Shown here piece after piece: positions 53,460 through 61,886 of a stretch of 64,000 nucleotides of DNA; position 1 is the first letter of the stretch, and every line of letters begins with the position of its first letter. Both the position numbers and the translations under genes were made by a program. The stretch is from Pseudobutyrivibrio sp. ACV-2 (lineage in GTDB: Bacteria > Bacillota > Clostridia > Lachnospirales > Lachnospiraceae). The notes below the pieces were generated by a model. It searched no databases. It had not been told where the DNA came from and saw only the letters and a program-made list of their open reading frames with translations. The stretch covers positions 62,001 to 126,000 of the forward strand of contig NZ_FNQZ01000002.1 in assembly GCF_900107545.1 (NCBI RefSeq), in the 5' to 3' direction.

Positions 53460-55211
53460 CTATTTAACTGTCCCAACAACACATGTTTTTTTGCAAAAAC
53501 AAATGGCATAGGAAACTACTCCCAGGTAACCATCATCAAGAATGCCCTCTTCATAGCGTTTATCAATTATCTGTGAAAGTGCCTCTTGTAATCCTGAACT
53601 AATTTCTGAAAATTTCTTTCTATTTTTTATTTCAAATATATACGCTGGGTCTTCTGGATTATTAGGATAAATTACAATGTCAGGTCGTCCATCCCCTTCC
53701 TCTCGATTTGATTTCACAGTATAATTGGGCATTCCATATAATAATGACAATAGTAATCCATGATAAAAACCTTCATCACTATCATAATAGCTGATACTTT
53801 TAGCTAGAAGCCCCCTAACAAAACCTTCAATAGAAGAGACATCCTGATTTTTTACAGCATTATACAAACTGTTGTAATCAAGCTGTTTTATACTTTTCTC
53901 AAACCACTGTCGAATTTGGTTTTTGAAAACATATGCTATTTCCCTATTTGGAATTTTCATAGTAAAGTATATTGTCTCATCTTGAATTCTTGCAGAAACC
54001 TTTTTCATATAGCCTGTGAAGTACAAAAAGTTCCACAAATTATCATCATTTTCTCTAATATCACCATATGTAATATCTTCATGAATCACCTTTTCAAGTG
54101 TTCCCCCTGATATCAATATATCAAGTTCATTTTTTACCGCCTCATCAGCATTTTCGACCATTTCTCTAATGATTGAATTAGAAGATGTGTTGGACCAATA
54201 TGGCTCCGGAAATCTAGATGGATTAGAAATATGATCATTTACATACTTTATAACACTCCATGGATTATATACTTCACAATCTCCAAATAAATATCCATCG
54301 TACCACTCTTTAACAGTATCTATGTCGTCAGTTAAATTATAATCACTGAGCATAATCTCAGTCTCACGTGTCGTGAAGCCAAAAAACTCTCCAAAATTAA
54401 CGCCATTTATAGTATTAACCTCAAGATTATTGAGGCCAGTAAAAATACTTTCTTTACTAATTCGTAAACAGCCAGTGACAACAGCTAACGCTAAAGCATC
54501 ATTTGTCTTGAGTGCTGATTCAAACAAGGATCTAATCAATCCCACCATTTCATCATAAAATCCCTGATTATACGCATTTTCAAGTGGCACATCATATTCA
54601 TCTAACAAAATGACCACGTTTTTATGATGATAATCTCTTAAGAATGTTGAAAGAGTTTTAATTGCTGTTGAATATTTTACATATTCTGATTTGATGGCTT
54701 GTTCCCTATCCTCCCTAGAACAGAATGTTTTTTCTTTCTCATCCCAAAGATACATACCCTGTTCAAAGGATTCAAATTCGGCAATTTCTACAGAACCCCG
54801 ATTCATATATTTTTTTAAATATGAGTGTCTCTTAAACTCACTAATTATTTCTTCACGGATTTTTAGAAATGCTGTGTCAAAATCATCCTGCTTGGCAGAC
54901 TTAAATGACATGCGAATAACAGGATATTGTCCCATCCTAGAAATAATTTCTGGCCCAGCTTCCATTATTTTCATGTTATGAAAATATCTTTCATTATTTA
55001 CTTTATCACCCTGACTATCTCTTTCATCCTCAAAAAAGGTCTGTAACATAGAAAGTGCAAGTGTTTTACCAAACCGCCTTGGGCGTGTAAACAAAGTAAC
55101 CAAGCCGCCTTTTTCAATAAGATCCCTTATAAACATGGTCTTATCGACATAATATATATTCTCATCTATAAAATCTTTATATTTTTCATATCCAATTCCA
55201 ATTTTTTTCAC
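53460..55211 (-). CDS. DUF1703-type AAA-ATPase with PD-(D/E)XK nuclease domain
   Basis: 583 residues from GTG 55211, which has GGAGG eight bases upstream; a GTG five codons earlier lies inside that site. The N-terminal AAA-ATPase-like domain starts KKIGIGYEKYKDF, with Walker A in TRPRRFGKTLALSML and Walker B in VVILLDEYDVPLENA. The C-terminal nuclease-like domain has GRPDIVIYPNNPEDPAYIFEIKNRKKF (D...E-x-K). Role unknown; the family is greatly expanded in rumen and gut Clostridia. A paralogue lies at 57.1 kb. Confidence 0.88.
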   Translation of the reverse strand: MKKIGIGYEKYKDFIDENIYYVDKTMFIRDLIEKGGLVTLFTRPRRFGKTLALSMLQTFFEDERDSQGDKVNNERYFHNMKIMEAGPEIISRMGQYPVIRMSFKSAKQDDFDTAFLKIREEIISEFKRHSYLKKYMNRGSVEIAEFESFEQGMYLWDEKEKTFCSREDREQAIKSEYVKYSTAIKTLSTFLRDYHHKNVVILLDEYDVPLENAYNQGFYDEMVGLIRSLFESALKTNDALALAVVTGCLRISKESIFTGLNNLEVNTINGVNFGEFFGFTTRETEIMLSDYNLTDDIDTVKEWYDGYLFGDCEVYNPWSVIKYVNDHISNPSRFPEPYWSNTSSNSIIREMVENADEAVKNELDILISGGTLEKVIHEDITYGDIRENDDNLWNFLYFTGYMKKVSARIQDETIYFTMKIPNREIAYVFKNQIRQWFEKSIKQLDYNSLYNAVKNQDVSSIEGFVRGLLAKSISYYDSDEGFYHGLLLSLLYGMPNYTVKSNREEGDGRPDIVIYPNNPEDPAYIFEIKNRKKFSEISSGLQEALSQIIDKRYEEGILDDGYLGVVSYAICFCKKTCVVGTVK

Positions 55212-55226
55212 TACAAAAGCCTCCAC

Positions 55227-55635
55227 TATTAAAAACGCCTTCCACTAGAGTATACCATTTAATATCAATAAAACACAAACCGCCGGTTACTTTTCCAACT
55301 CTGAAAGGTAAACTTATTTACATCCTGCCAACTTAAACTGACTACCTCCTCATGTATCTTCTTTAAATACATAAGTGCTTTATCAGAAAACCAGAATACT
55401 ACCTTGTAATACGAAAAGCTTCCGCCAAAACTCTTTCAATAACTCCCTCAATGTAATATGTTTTAATATGGAAATGTGGTCGAAGTGACCTAGATGCACT
55501 TATGCATTTGGGTGAAAAATCCATATACCATATAGCTCTAGTTATGTAAATGCCAATTTTATTATTTACATATCATTTTATAACCATTTGACATTATATT
55601 TTCAAATATTTCAACTCTACGCGAATATACAAAAA
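55227..55635. other. Stretch without a recognisable gene
   Basis: About 410 bp between the ATPase gene and the next terminator. A minus-strand fragment (RPHFHIKTYYIEGVIERVLAEAFRIT, then stop) looks like a relic, but I cannot name its source. No promoter of the TTGTCA-18-TATAAT type is here. Confidence 0.4.
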
Positions 55636-55665
55636 GGACGCAGGCACACATTAATACCTACATCC
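55636..55665 (-). terminator. Terminator (degenerate GGATGTAGG type)
   Basis: GGACGCAGG against CCTACATCC with two weak pairs; TTTTTGT follows on minus. It lies 24 bp after the acyltransferase stop. Confidence 0.5.
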
Positions 55666-55688
55666 CTTATACTCAAACCCCTTCTACA

Positions 55689-56711
55689 CTAGACATTTAT
55701 AATTCGAGTTGCAGCCCTAATTAGCCTTACGTCGATCAAATGAATAATATAGGAACACATAACAGTTGTAATTATGCTCATCATAATAAATACAGACGAA
55801 TTATTCCATTCATAATATTTTTCAAAAATATTGAATACATATCCATGAACTAAATATATTTCGAAAGATATCTCCCCTAAAAACATGTTGATTTTATTTC
55901 CAAAACTTATTCTGGTATTTGCGATTAATACAAACATTGTAATTGCAATCCCTAACAGAATTTTTAATAAATAATCACCGGCAAATGGCAGCCATTTAAA
56001 TTTTAAGTACAAGACTCCAAGAACCAAAGATACTAACAGGCTTATTATCCATTTGCGACTCCATCTATCTGAGAAATATTTCAAAAAATATGGTCTAATT
56101 GTCCCTAGTATAATTCCCCAAACAAATCCGTAGCATTCTGTCGTCCATGCAGTATGGGTAAATACACCAATTTTTACAAGATAATATACTAAAAGACTCC
56201 ATAATACTACTATCACACAAGTACTTACTTTCCAATACAATGTTTTTTTAAGCAACTTATTAGATACCCATAAAGCAAACAAACATCCCAGCAACCACTT
56301 TACCCAATCATCGACATATATAAGATTTATTGGATTTACATATTCCCTGTATAAAACAGTTCTAACAAGGTAAAAAAATACATCTATAGTCCAAGATACA
56401 ATTAATAATTTAGGTAATCTCTTACGCCAAAAATTTTTTATAGAATTTGAATTCTTATCAAGTGACATTGTAACTCCATATGCTGATGTCAAAAAAAAGA
56501 ACGTCACTCCAATAAAACCAAAGCATCCGATCAAATCTTGAATTGTATTTTGATAACTAGCTGGTACATGTACAAACATAACTATTATGCACCAAAATCC
56601 TCTCATTGCCTGAGTATTATTTTTATCAAAAAAGCTGATGTTTACTTCACTAACCTTAATCCCATATAGAATATCCACCAGTAAAAATATAAGCGCTAGT
56701 ATCATCACCAT
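55689..56711 (-). CDS. Acyltransferase family 3 membrane protein
   Basis: 340 residues. Starts MVMILALIFLLVDILYGIKVSEVN, as the protein at 49.3 kb does, and has NTQAMRGFWCIIVMFVHVPASYQN with the family histidine. About ten hydrophobic helices. Near-identical 5' end and leader, with less conserved remainder, suggest a segmental copy or recombination. Leader hairpin and promoter copy 4 lie upstream. Probably acylates an exported glycan; the acyl group is unknown. Confidence 0.88.
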   Translation of the reverse strand: MVMILALIFLLVDILYGIKVSEVNISFFDKNNTQAMRGFWCIIVMFVHVPASYQNTIQDLIGCFGFIGVTFFFLTSAYGVTMSLDKNSNSIKNFWRKRLPKLLIVSWTIDVFFYLVRTVLYREYVNPINLIYVDDWVKWLLGCLFALWVSNKLLKKTLYWKVSTCVIVVLWSLLVYYLVKIGVFTHTAWTTECYGFVWGIILGTIRPYFLKYFSDRWSRKWIISLLVSLVLGVLYLKFKWLPFAGDYLLKILLGIAITMFVLIANTRISFGNKINMFLGEISFEIYLVHGYVFNIFEKYYEWNNSSVFIMMSIITTVMCSYIIHLIDVRLIRAATRIINV

Positions 56712-56780
56712 TTTCTTAACATTAATCCCTTCATTAATAATTTACACAAGATAAGAATGTGGCATACTGTAAATTCAGAA

Positions 56781-56808
56781 AAGGCTTGGAGTCAAGACTC
56801 CAAGCCTT
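56781..56808 (-). promoter_or_regulatory. Leader hairpin, possible transcription attenuator (copy B)
   Basis: Same 12-bp perfect stem as at 50,447-50,474, at the same distance from promoter and gene. Confidence 0.55.
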
Positions 56809-56860
56809 ATATAACTTCATCAATTCTCTCATTATTTACATTGTTTTATCAACATGTAAA

Positions 56861-56945
56861 ATTATACATCCTAGAAACCACCGGTGACAATTACCTATTT
56901 ATCACAAACTTGATTCATATTTCAGTTATATTATGTAACATTTTG
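56861..56945 (-). promoter_or_regulatory. Recurrent promoter module, copy 4
   Basis: TTGTCA at 56885-56890, 18 bp, TATAAT at 56861-56866, with the same upstream box as copy 3. Confidence 0.72.
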
Positions 56946-57067
56946 TAGAATTTAGGATTGTTTCTTTACATCCTCTACTCTTAAACCTATTTAAATTATT
57001 CAGCCTAAAGCCACTTATTTTTCATAAAAACGCTATAGCTTTGTCGATAATCATTTTAATTCATCTT

Positions 57068-58822
57068 TTAATTATTCATGACTCCAACTATACAACTTTT
57101 CTTACAAAAGCAGATTCCATATGAAACTACTCCGGTATATCCTTCCTGAAGAATTCCGTTTTCATATTTCTTGGTACGTATCTGATCAAAAGCCGCCTTC
57201 AATCCCTCTTCCATCTCATTAAACTTCTTACGTACTTTTAGTTCAAAAATAAAGGCCGCATCCCTCGGACGTTCTGGATATAAAATTATATCCGGCCTCC
57301 CATTTCCTTCTTCCCTATTAGACTTTGGCGCATAATTCTTCATTCCATAAAGAAGAGATAACAAGAACCCATGATAAAAACTTTCTTCACTATCAAAATA
57401 ACTAATACTCTTTGAGAGCAATTCATTGATAAAGTCTTCTATACCTTGGCAGTCCATCTCTGCAATAGCTTTATATAAGGCCGAAAAATCTTTTTCTTTA
57501 ATCCTTCTATCAAACCAATCTTGTATTTGATGTCTGTATATACTCATCACCTCAGCATTAGGAATCTTCATACTAATGTATACATCCTCATTTTGAAGAC
57601 GTTCCGATACCTTCTTTAGATATCCTGTAAAGAAAAGGAAATTCCATAGATTAGCGTCACTTTTATCAATATCCCAATATGTAATATCTTCATGTATACG
57701 CTTTTCTATAGTTCCACCTGATATCAATGTGTCAAGGTCAGCTTTAACTGTATCATCAGCATTTTCTACCATGTCCTTTATAATAGAATTTGACGAAGTA
57801 TTAGACCAAAATGGAATCGGAAACTCACGCTTTCCATTAACCTTACTATCCACATAGCAAATAACACTCCAAGGATTATAAACTTCTGAAACGCCAAATA
57901 AATATCCATCGTACCACTCTTTTACTTCAGTATACCTATCTTCCAATTGGTATGCCTTAAGCATTTCCTTAACTTCTGACTCATTAAATCCAAATCCCTC
58001 GGAAAAATCTGCGTTAAGAATAGAGTTAACCTTTAGATTATTTAGTCCTGTAAATATACTTTCTTTACTAATTCGAAGGCAACCGGAAACAACTGCAAAT
58101 TCAAGGGAATCATTGGTTTTAAATGCAGACTCAAATAGCGATCTGATATACGCAACCATTTCATCATAAAATCCCTCTTGATATGCATTTTCAAGAGGAA
58201 CATCATACTCGTCTATTAAAATAATAACATTCTTTCCTTGGTACTCCTTTAAAAAATCTGCAAGAGTTTTTATTGCGGTAGAATATTTTGCGTACTCGAT
58301 TTTGATGGCAGACTCTCGCTCATCCTTTTCTTTTATAAGAGCCTCCTTTTCAGCCCAATTTGATACACCATATTCATAACTTTCAAATTCAGCTATCCTC
58401 TTAGCATCGCCGTTCATCATCTTTTTTAAATAACTATGTCTAGCGAATTCACCTATTATTTCATCACGTAACTTAATAAACGAACTATAAAAATCCGGTT
58501 GTTTTGCTGATTTAAGAGATAATTTTATAACAGGATATTGACCCATCTTAGTCAGTATATCTTCGTCTGCATTTGCAATCTGCATCCCTTCAAAGTATCT
58601 AGAGTTATCAATAATATTTCCTTCTTTGTCATATACTTGCTCAAAATAAGTGCGAAGCATAGACATTGCCAAAGTCTTACCAAATCTACGAGGTCTAGTA
58701 AATAAGGTGACTTTGCCTCCATTATCAATTATATCCCGTACCAGCAATGTTTTATCTACGTAATACAGATCATTATCTATGAACTCTTTGTAATTCTCAT
58801 ACCCTATTCCGATTTTTTTCAC
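57068..58822 (-). CDS. DUF1703-type AAA-ATPase with PD-(D/E)XK nuclease domain
   Basis: 584 residues from GTG 58822, with GAGG six bases upstream. Walker A in TRPRRFGKTLAMSML (residues 42-56), Walker B in VIILIDEYDVPLENA near 205, and a C-terminal nuclease motif GRPDIILYPERPRDAAFIFELKVRKKF. Close paralogue of the protein at 53.5 kb, alike over the whole length. Just after its stop, TTATCGACAAAGCTATAG resembles the last codons of the Rpn-type gene, as if one had stood there. Function unknown. Confidence 0.88.
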   Translation of the reverse strand: MKKIGIGYENYKEFIDNDLYYVDKTLLVRDIIDNGGKVTLFTRPRRFGKTLAMSMLRTYFEQVYDKEGNIIDNSRYFEGMQIANADEDILTKMGQYPVIKLSLKSAKQPDFYSSFIKLRDEIIGEFARHSYLKKMMNGDAKRIAEFESYEYGVSNWAEKEALIKEKDERESAIKIEYAKYSTAIKTLADFLKEYQGKNVIILIDEYDVPLENAYQEGFYDEMVAYIRSLFESAFKTNDSLEFAVVSGCLRISKESIFTGLNNLKVNSILNADFSEGFGFNESEVKEMLKAYQLEDRYTEVKEWYDGYLFGVSEVYNPWSVICYVDSKVNGKREFPIPFWSNTSSNSIIKDMVENADDTVKADLDTLISGGTIEKRIHEDITYWDIDKSDANLWNFLFFTGYLKKVSERLQNEDVYISMKIPNAEVMSIYRHQIQDWFDRRIKEKDFSALYKAIAEMDCQGIEDFINELLSKSISYFDSEESFYHGFLLSLLYGMKNYAPKSNREEGNGRPDIILYPERPRDAAFIFELKVRKKFNEMEEGLKAAFDQIRTKKYENGILQEGYTGVVSYGICFCKKSCIVGVMNN

Positions 58823-58888
58823 TCTAAACCTCGAATTTTAATATATTATTTTACGTCAATTTTACGCTATTCAAACTTAATTAAAAAT

Positions 58889-58920
58889 AAAGCTGTGAAA
58901 CATGACATGCTCACAGCTTT
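58889..58920 (-). terminator. Rho-independent terminator of the GT4 gene
   Basis: AAAGCTGTGA pairs perfectly with TCACAGCTTT around twelve bases; ATTTTTAATT follows on minus. Confidence 0.75.
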
Positions 58921-58972
58921 TATTATAAACTATTTATATACGCCTTGGAAGTTAAGACAAATAGGCTATACT

Positions 58973-60178
58973 TTAATTTTCAGTATATATACAAAGTATC
59001 TTTTCCAAATACTCATCAATTGTATCAAAGCTTAACTCCTTGCAATTATCATGCATTGTCTTTGCCTTGGCATCATCCTGCCAAATAGTATGAATGGCAT
59101 CACAGAGAGCATCGACATCACCGCTTTCGTAGAGAAGTCCAGTTTCGCCAACCTTAATAAGTTCTGGGATACCACCGATATTTGCTCCAATCACAGGTGT
59201 ACCATACATCTGAGATTCCATTACAGAAAATGGACAGTTCTCATACCACTCTGATGAATAAACTGACATCTTAGCTTTGCGAATAAGATTTGCTAAATCG
59301 TCACCACTTTGGAAACCAACATTTTTGATATTATCAATGCCCTTAAGTAAGTCCTCAAGAGGTCCTTTTCCTGCAAAAACGAAATTAACTTCTGGCATTT
59401 TTTTCGCAGCTTCAATAAGAGTTCTGATTCCTTTTTCCTCAGAATATCTACCAAAGTAAAGAACATAGTCTTCTTTTTCAGCCTCCACCCATGGAATGGA
59501 TTCAATAAAATTGTGAATAGCCACTGTCTTTGGTGCAAAAAGAGGATTGGTATCCAGCTTGCTCTTCATGAACTTGCTGCAGCAAATAAATTTGTCAATG
59601 TATTTATATGTACCTTTGAGCTTCCAGAATGAAGCCTCAAGTGTACCAATAAAACTTTTGGCTGTGCTGCCATGAATGCACTTACCTTTTGTACAATTCA
59701 TAAAGCTTCCTGTGAGACACTTCTCACAGTTCTCACGAGTGTTAGGATTGTTGCACATGTGATTTGGGCAAACAAGCTGATAATCGTGAGCAGTGAACAC
59801 TATCTTACACTTGTGGCCAGTCTGCTTTCTCCATTTTACGATTTCAAGAATCATAGATGGTGTAAGCTGATAGTTGAAATTATTCAAATGAACAACATCA
59901 GGCTGGAAATCATCTAAAACTAATCTGATTTTCTGGCGAGCTTCCTTGGAATATATTGTCTTAAGAGGATATGTCATCTTTTCGAATTTGCTTGCGTCAT
60001 GGAAATCCATATCAGATGTGTATGCATTCACTCTATTGCCAACACATCTGCCCTCGTGCTCCATTCCAAAATACTGAACCTCATGGCCTTTTGCCATTAG
60101 AGCTTCACCTAATTTAAATATATATGTTTCTGATCCACCATTAGGATACAAAAACTTATTTACCATAAGTACTTTCAT
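58973..60178 (-). CDS. GT4-family glycosyltransferase with Cys-rich insertion
   Basis: 401 residues. GT-B fold: VLMVNKFLYPNGGSETYIFKLGEAL at the start, YVLYFGRYSEEKGIRTLIEAA and SSEWYENCPFSVMESQMYG in the donor half. In the N-terminal half, after FTAHDYQLVCPNH, six Cys in about 35 residues (CPNHMC, CEKC, NCTKGKC) plus a His could hold a metal. This insertion occurs in some GT4 enzymes of this group. ATG 60178 has GCGGAG upstream; promoter copy 5 drives it alone. Confidence 0.9.
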   Translation of the reverse strand: MKVLMVNKFLYPNGGSETYIFKLGEALMAKGHEVQYFGMEHEGRCVGNRVNAYTSDMDFHDASKFEKMTYPLKTIYSKEARQKIRLVLDDFQPDVVHLNNFNYQLTPSMILEIVKWRKQTGHKCKIVFTAHDYQLVCPNHMCNNPNTRENCEKCLTGSFMNCTKGKCIHGSTAKSFIGTLEASFWKLKGTYKYIDKFICCSKFMKSKLDTNPLFAPKTVAIHNFIESIPWVEAEKEDYVLYFGRYSEEKGIRTLIEAAKKMPEVNFVFAGKGPLEDLLKGIDNIKNVGFQSGDDLANLIRKAKMSVYSSEWYENCPFSVMESQMYGTPVIGANIGGIPELIKVGETGLLYESGDVDALCDAIHTIWQDDAKAKTMHDNCKELSFDTIDEYLEKILCIYTEN

Positions 60179-60230
60179 AATATTCTCCGCTTCCCATAAT
60201 ATTCAACCATAATAATAGTTATCCTGCTGA

Positions 60231-60310
60231 ATTATACAACTTAGCAACCACTGTTGACAATCATTGATTAACACAAACTTCATCTACTATTTAAGTTATA
60301 ATATGTAATT
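60231..60310 (-). promoter_or_regulatory. Recurrent promoter module, copy 5 (GT4 gene)
   Basis: TTGTCA at 60255-60260, 18 bp, TATAAT at 60231-60236, box AAGTTTGTGTTAATCA; further up ATTACATATTAT. About 50 bp before the GT4 start. Confidence 0.75.
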
Positions 60311-60356
60311 ATTTACGATATTTATAAAATTCAGCAAAATGCATGGCTACAAAAAA

Positions 60357-60380
60357 GATGTAGGCATATAAACCTACATC
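60357..60380 (-). terminator. Rho-independent terminator (GATGTAGG type)
   Basis: GATGTAGG pairs with CCTACATC around eight bases; TTTTTTG follows on minus, 27 bp after the Rpn-type gene. Confidence 0.7.
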
Positions 60381-60407
60381 CTCTACAATCTAGCTAAATA
60401 TAATCAA

Positions 60408-61286
60408 CTATAATTTTGATAAGTACTTTTCATAGTCGCCTTCCGGTATCCCCAGCGACTCCATTGCTTGTTCTGCAGTAACTTTAAAACTACGCATGAT
60501 GTTTTTAACGGACTCCAAACGTTCTTTCTCTACTCCTTGTGTTATTCCTTTTTCTATCCCTTTTTCCTCACCAAGGAGCTCTCTATAATCACCATAGCTT
60601 TCATAAGCTTCTTCACTAGTCATTATTGCTAACATATATTCTTCGACCTCCTTTCTATGTTCGGAGAGGTATTTAGATAGTTTTCCCTTCTCGATGCATA
60701 TTTTAATTGTCGCACGCACAGCTGCCTCTTTATCTTTATTATACACTCTAAGCTGCTCTTTTAAAATAGTACAAAAGGCCAGATATTCTCCTATAATATC
60801 GTCACGTTCTTCATCTGCATATATTACTTTAGCTTTTACATCTATTGCACTGTCAGCATCAAAAAACTCCTCCTTAAGCGACAACACATCTGGATTATCC
60901 CCCTTAGATCCAGCGTATATTACATAAAGTTCTGCTTCAGGTAATTTCAGAGCCTCCCCACCATAAAGTTTTGCTTTCAGTATCTTACTACTGTAAACAT
61001 AGTTCTGATAGGACTTTGCCAGATACAAAAATAGTCTGAATATAATATTTGAACTCCATGTACTCTGAGCCTCTACTAATGTAATAAGCTTTCCATTAAC
61101 TATAAAGCCCAGGTCATTATAGATATCATTTGTAAAAACATTCTCTATTGATATAACGTCCAGACCACTTTCATCTGTGGCAGTATCTTCAGGGTGCAAC
61201 GCTCTATATAGTTGCAACAGATACTCCTTACTCTCATCACCAAACATATGGGTAAATAAGCTATCCTTTACTTTCATTTTTACCAT
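60408..61286 (-). CDS. Rpn-family PD-(D/E)XK nuclease (recombination-promoting nuclease type)
   Basis: 292 residues. KVKDSLFTHMFGDESKEYLLQLYRAL at the start and NDLGFIVNGKLITLVEAQSTWS near residues 57-80 (D-x13-E-x-Q) form the active-site pattern of the Rpn/transposase-like nuclease group. RLFLYLAKSYQNY follows. The tail has a run of basic/acidic residues with GIEKGITQGVEKERLE repeats. ATG 61286 is two bases after AAAGG; an ATG at 61277 is also possible. Two remnants of the same family (53.1 and 57.0 kb) lie nearby. Confidence 0.85.
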   Translation of the reverse strand: MVKMKVKDSLFTHMFGDESKEYLLQLYRALHPEDTATDESGLDVISIENVFTNDIYNDLGFIVNGKLITLVEAQSTWSSNIIFRLFLYLAKSYQNYVYSSKILKAKLYGGEALKLPEAELYVIYAGSKGDNPDVLSLKEEFFDADSAIDVKAKVIYADEERDDIIGEYLAFCTILKEQLRVYNKDKEAAVRATIKICIEKGKLSKYLSEHRKEVEEYMLAIMTSEEAYESYGDYRELLGEEKGIEKGITQGVEKERLESVKNIMRSFKVTAEQAMESLGIPEGDYEKYLSKL

Positions 61287-61351
61287 TGCCTTTTATTACT
61301 CCTATAGCTTCTTATTTCCTTGGATATATAAAACTTATTCATCTAAGTATC

Positions 61352-61419
61352 TTGACCTTTAGTGAGTAATGTAATATATTATCCATTGGATAACATACAT
61401 TATACATATCCATTGGTTA
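61352..61419 (+). promoter_or_regulatory. Promoter and tandem operators of the XRE gene
   Basis: TTGACC (61352-61357), 17 bp, TATATT (61375-61380). TTATCCATTGGATAA at 61379-61393 is a palindrome overlapping the -10, and TATCCATTGGTTA at 61407-61419 is a second copy 27 bp on, i.e. about two and a half helical turns. This fits negative autoregulation by a dimeric helix-turn-helix protein. Confidence 0.65.
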
Positions 61420-61441
61420 CTTTTCAATATGGGAGTCAAAT

Positions 61442-61789
61442 ATGAACGATAATATTATTTCTCAAAGAATTACCGCTGCACGAGAAAACCTTGGCATTTC
61501 CAAAGCAGAAGCTTCTCGAAGATTGAACTTATCAAAAATAGGATACTGCAGATATGAGTATGGTGATCGCACCCCATCACCACAAACACTTGAAGTCATA
61601 GCACAATGCTTTGGCACTTCTGTAGAATATCTCACAGGAGAGACAGACGACATTGAGCCTACTAAGCTTGTAATTGATAAAACTACAAATCCAGAACTAT
61701 TTGAATTACTAAAAGTATGCTCAACCTATGATAATGCTACTGTTAAACGTATTGCCATATATGCATCTGCGCTGATGAAAAATGATTAA
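61442..61789 (+). CDS. XRE-family (Cro/CI-type) transcriptional regulator
   Basis: 115 residues. ISQRITAARENLGISKAEASRRLNLSKIGYCRYEYGDRTPSPQTLEVIAQCFG is a complete helix-turn-helix of the XRE type at residues 6-58. The C-terminal half (PELFELLKVCSTYDNATVKRIAIYASALM) is helical. GGGAG lies six bases before the ATG. Single gene, divergent from the Rpn-type gene, with operator-like repeats in its own promoter. Target genes other than itself are not visible. Confidence 0.92.
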   Translation: MNDNIISQRITAARENLGISKAEASRRLNLSKIGYCRYEYGDRTPSPQTLEVIAQCFGTSVEYLTGETDDIEPTKLVIDKTTNPELFELLKVCSTYDNATVKRIAIYASALMKND

Positions 61790-61811
61790 AAAAAATTCAT
61801 AAAAACAAATA

Positions 61812-61834
61812 GCCTGAGGCATCATGCCCCAGGC
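61812..61834. terminator. Bidirectional terminator between XRE and chemoreceptor genes
   Basis: GCCTGAGGC and GCCCCAGGC form a stem with one mismatch around five bases; A/T tracts lie on both sides. Confidence 0.65.
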
Positions 61835-61886
61835 CAATTAATTATTTTATTTTACTAAGCCCATAATTTGGCTCTATATTTATACT

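Larger units (their letters stand above)
56624..56962. repeat. Long direct repeat, copy B (with 50,290-50,628)
   Basis: Offset of 6,334 bp from copy A, no gaps. It includes the start of the acyltransferase gene, the leader hairpin and promoter copy 4. Confidence 0.85.

Noticed and set aside
57030-57060. A second full Rpn gene after the 57.1-kb ATPase
   Set aside because: Only about six codons of similarity remain; mentioned as a scar but not annotated as a gene.
53460-61286. Anti-phage defence island (ATPase-nucleases plus Rpn nuclease)
   Set aside because: The proteins have nuclease motifs, but none of the standard defence gene partners is present and neighbours are glycan genes; kept only as an unproven possibility.
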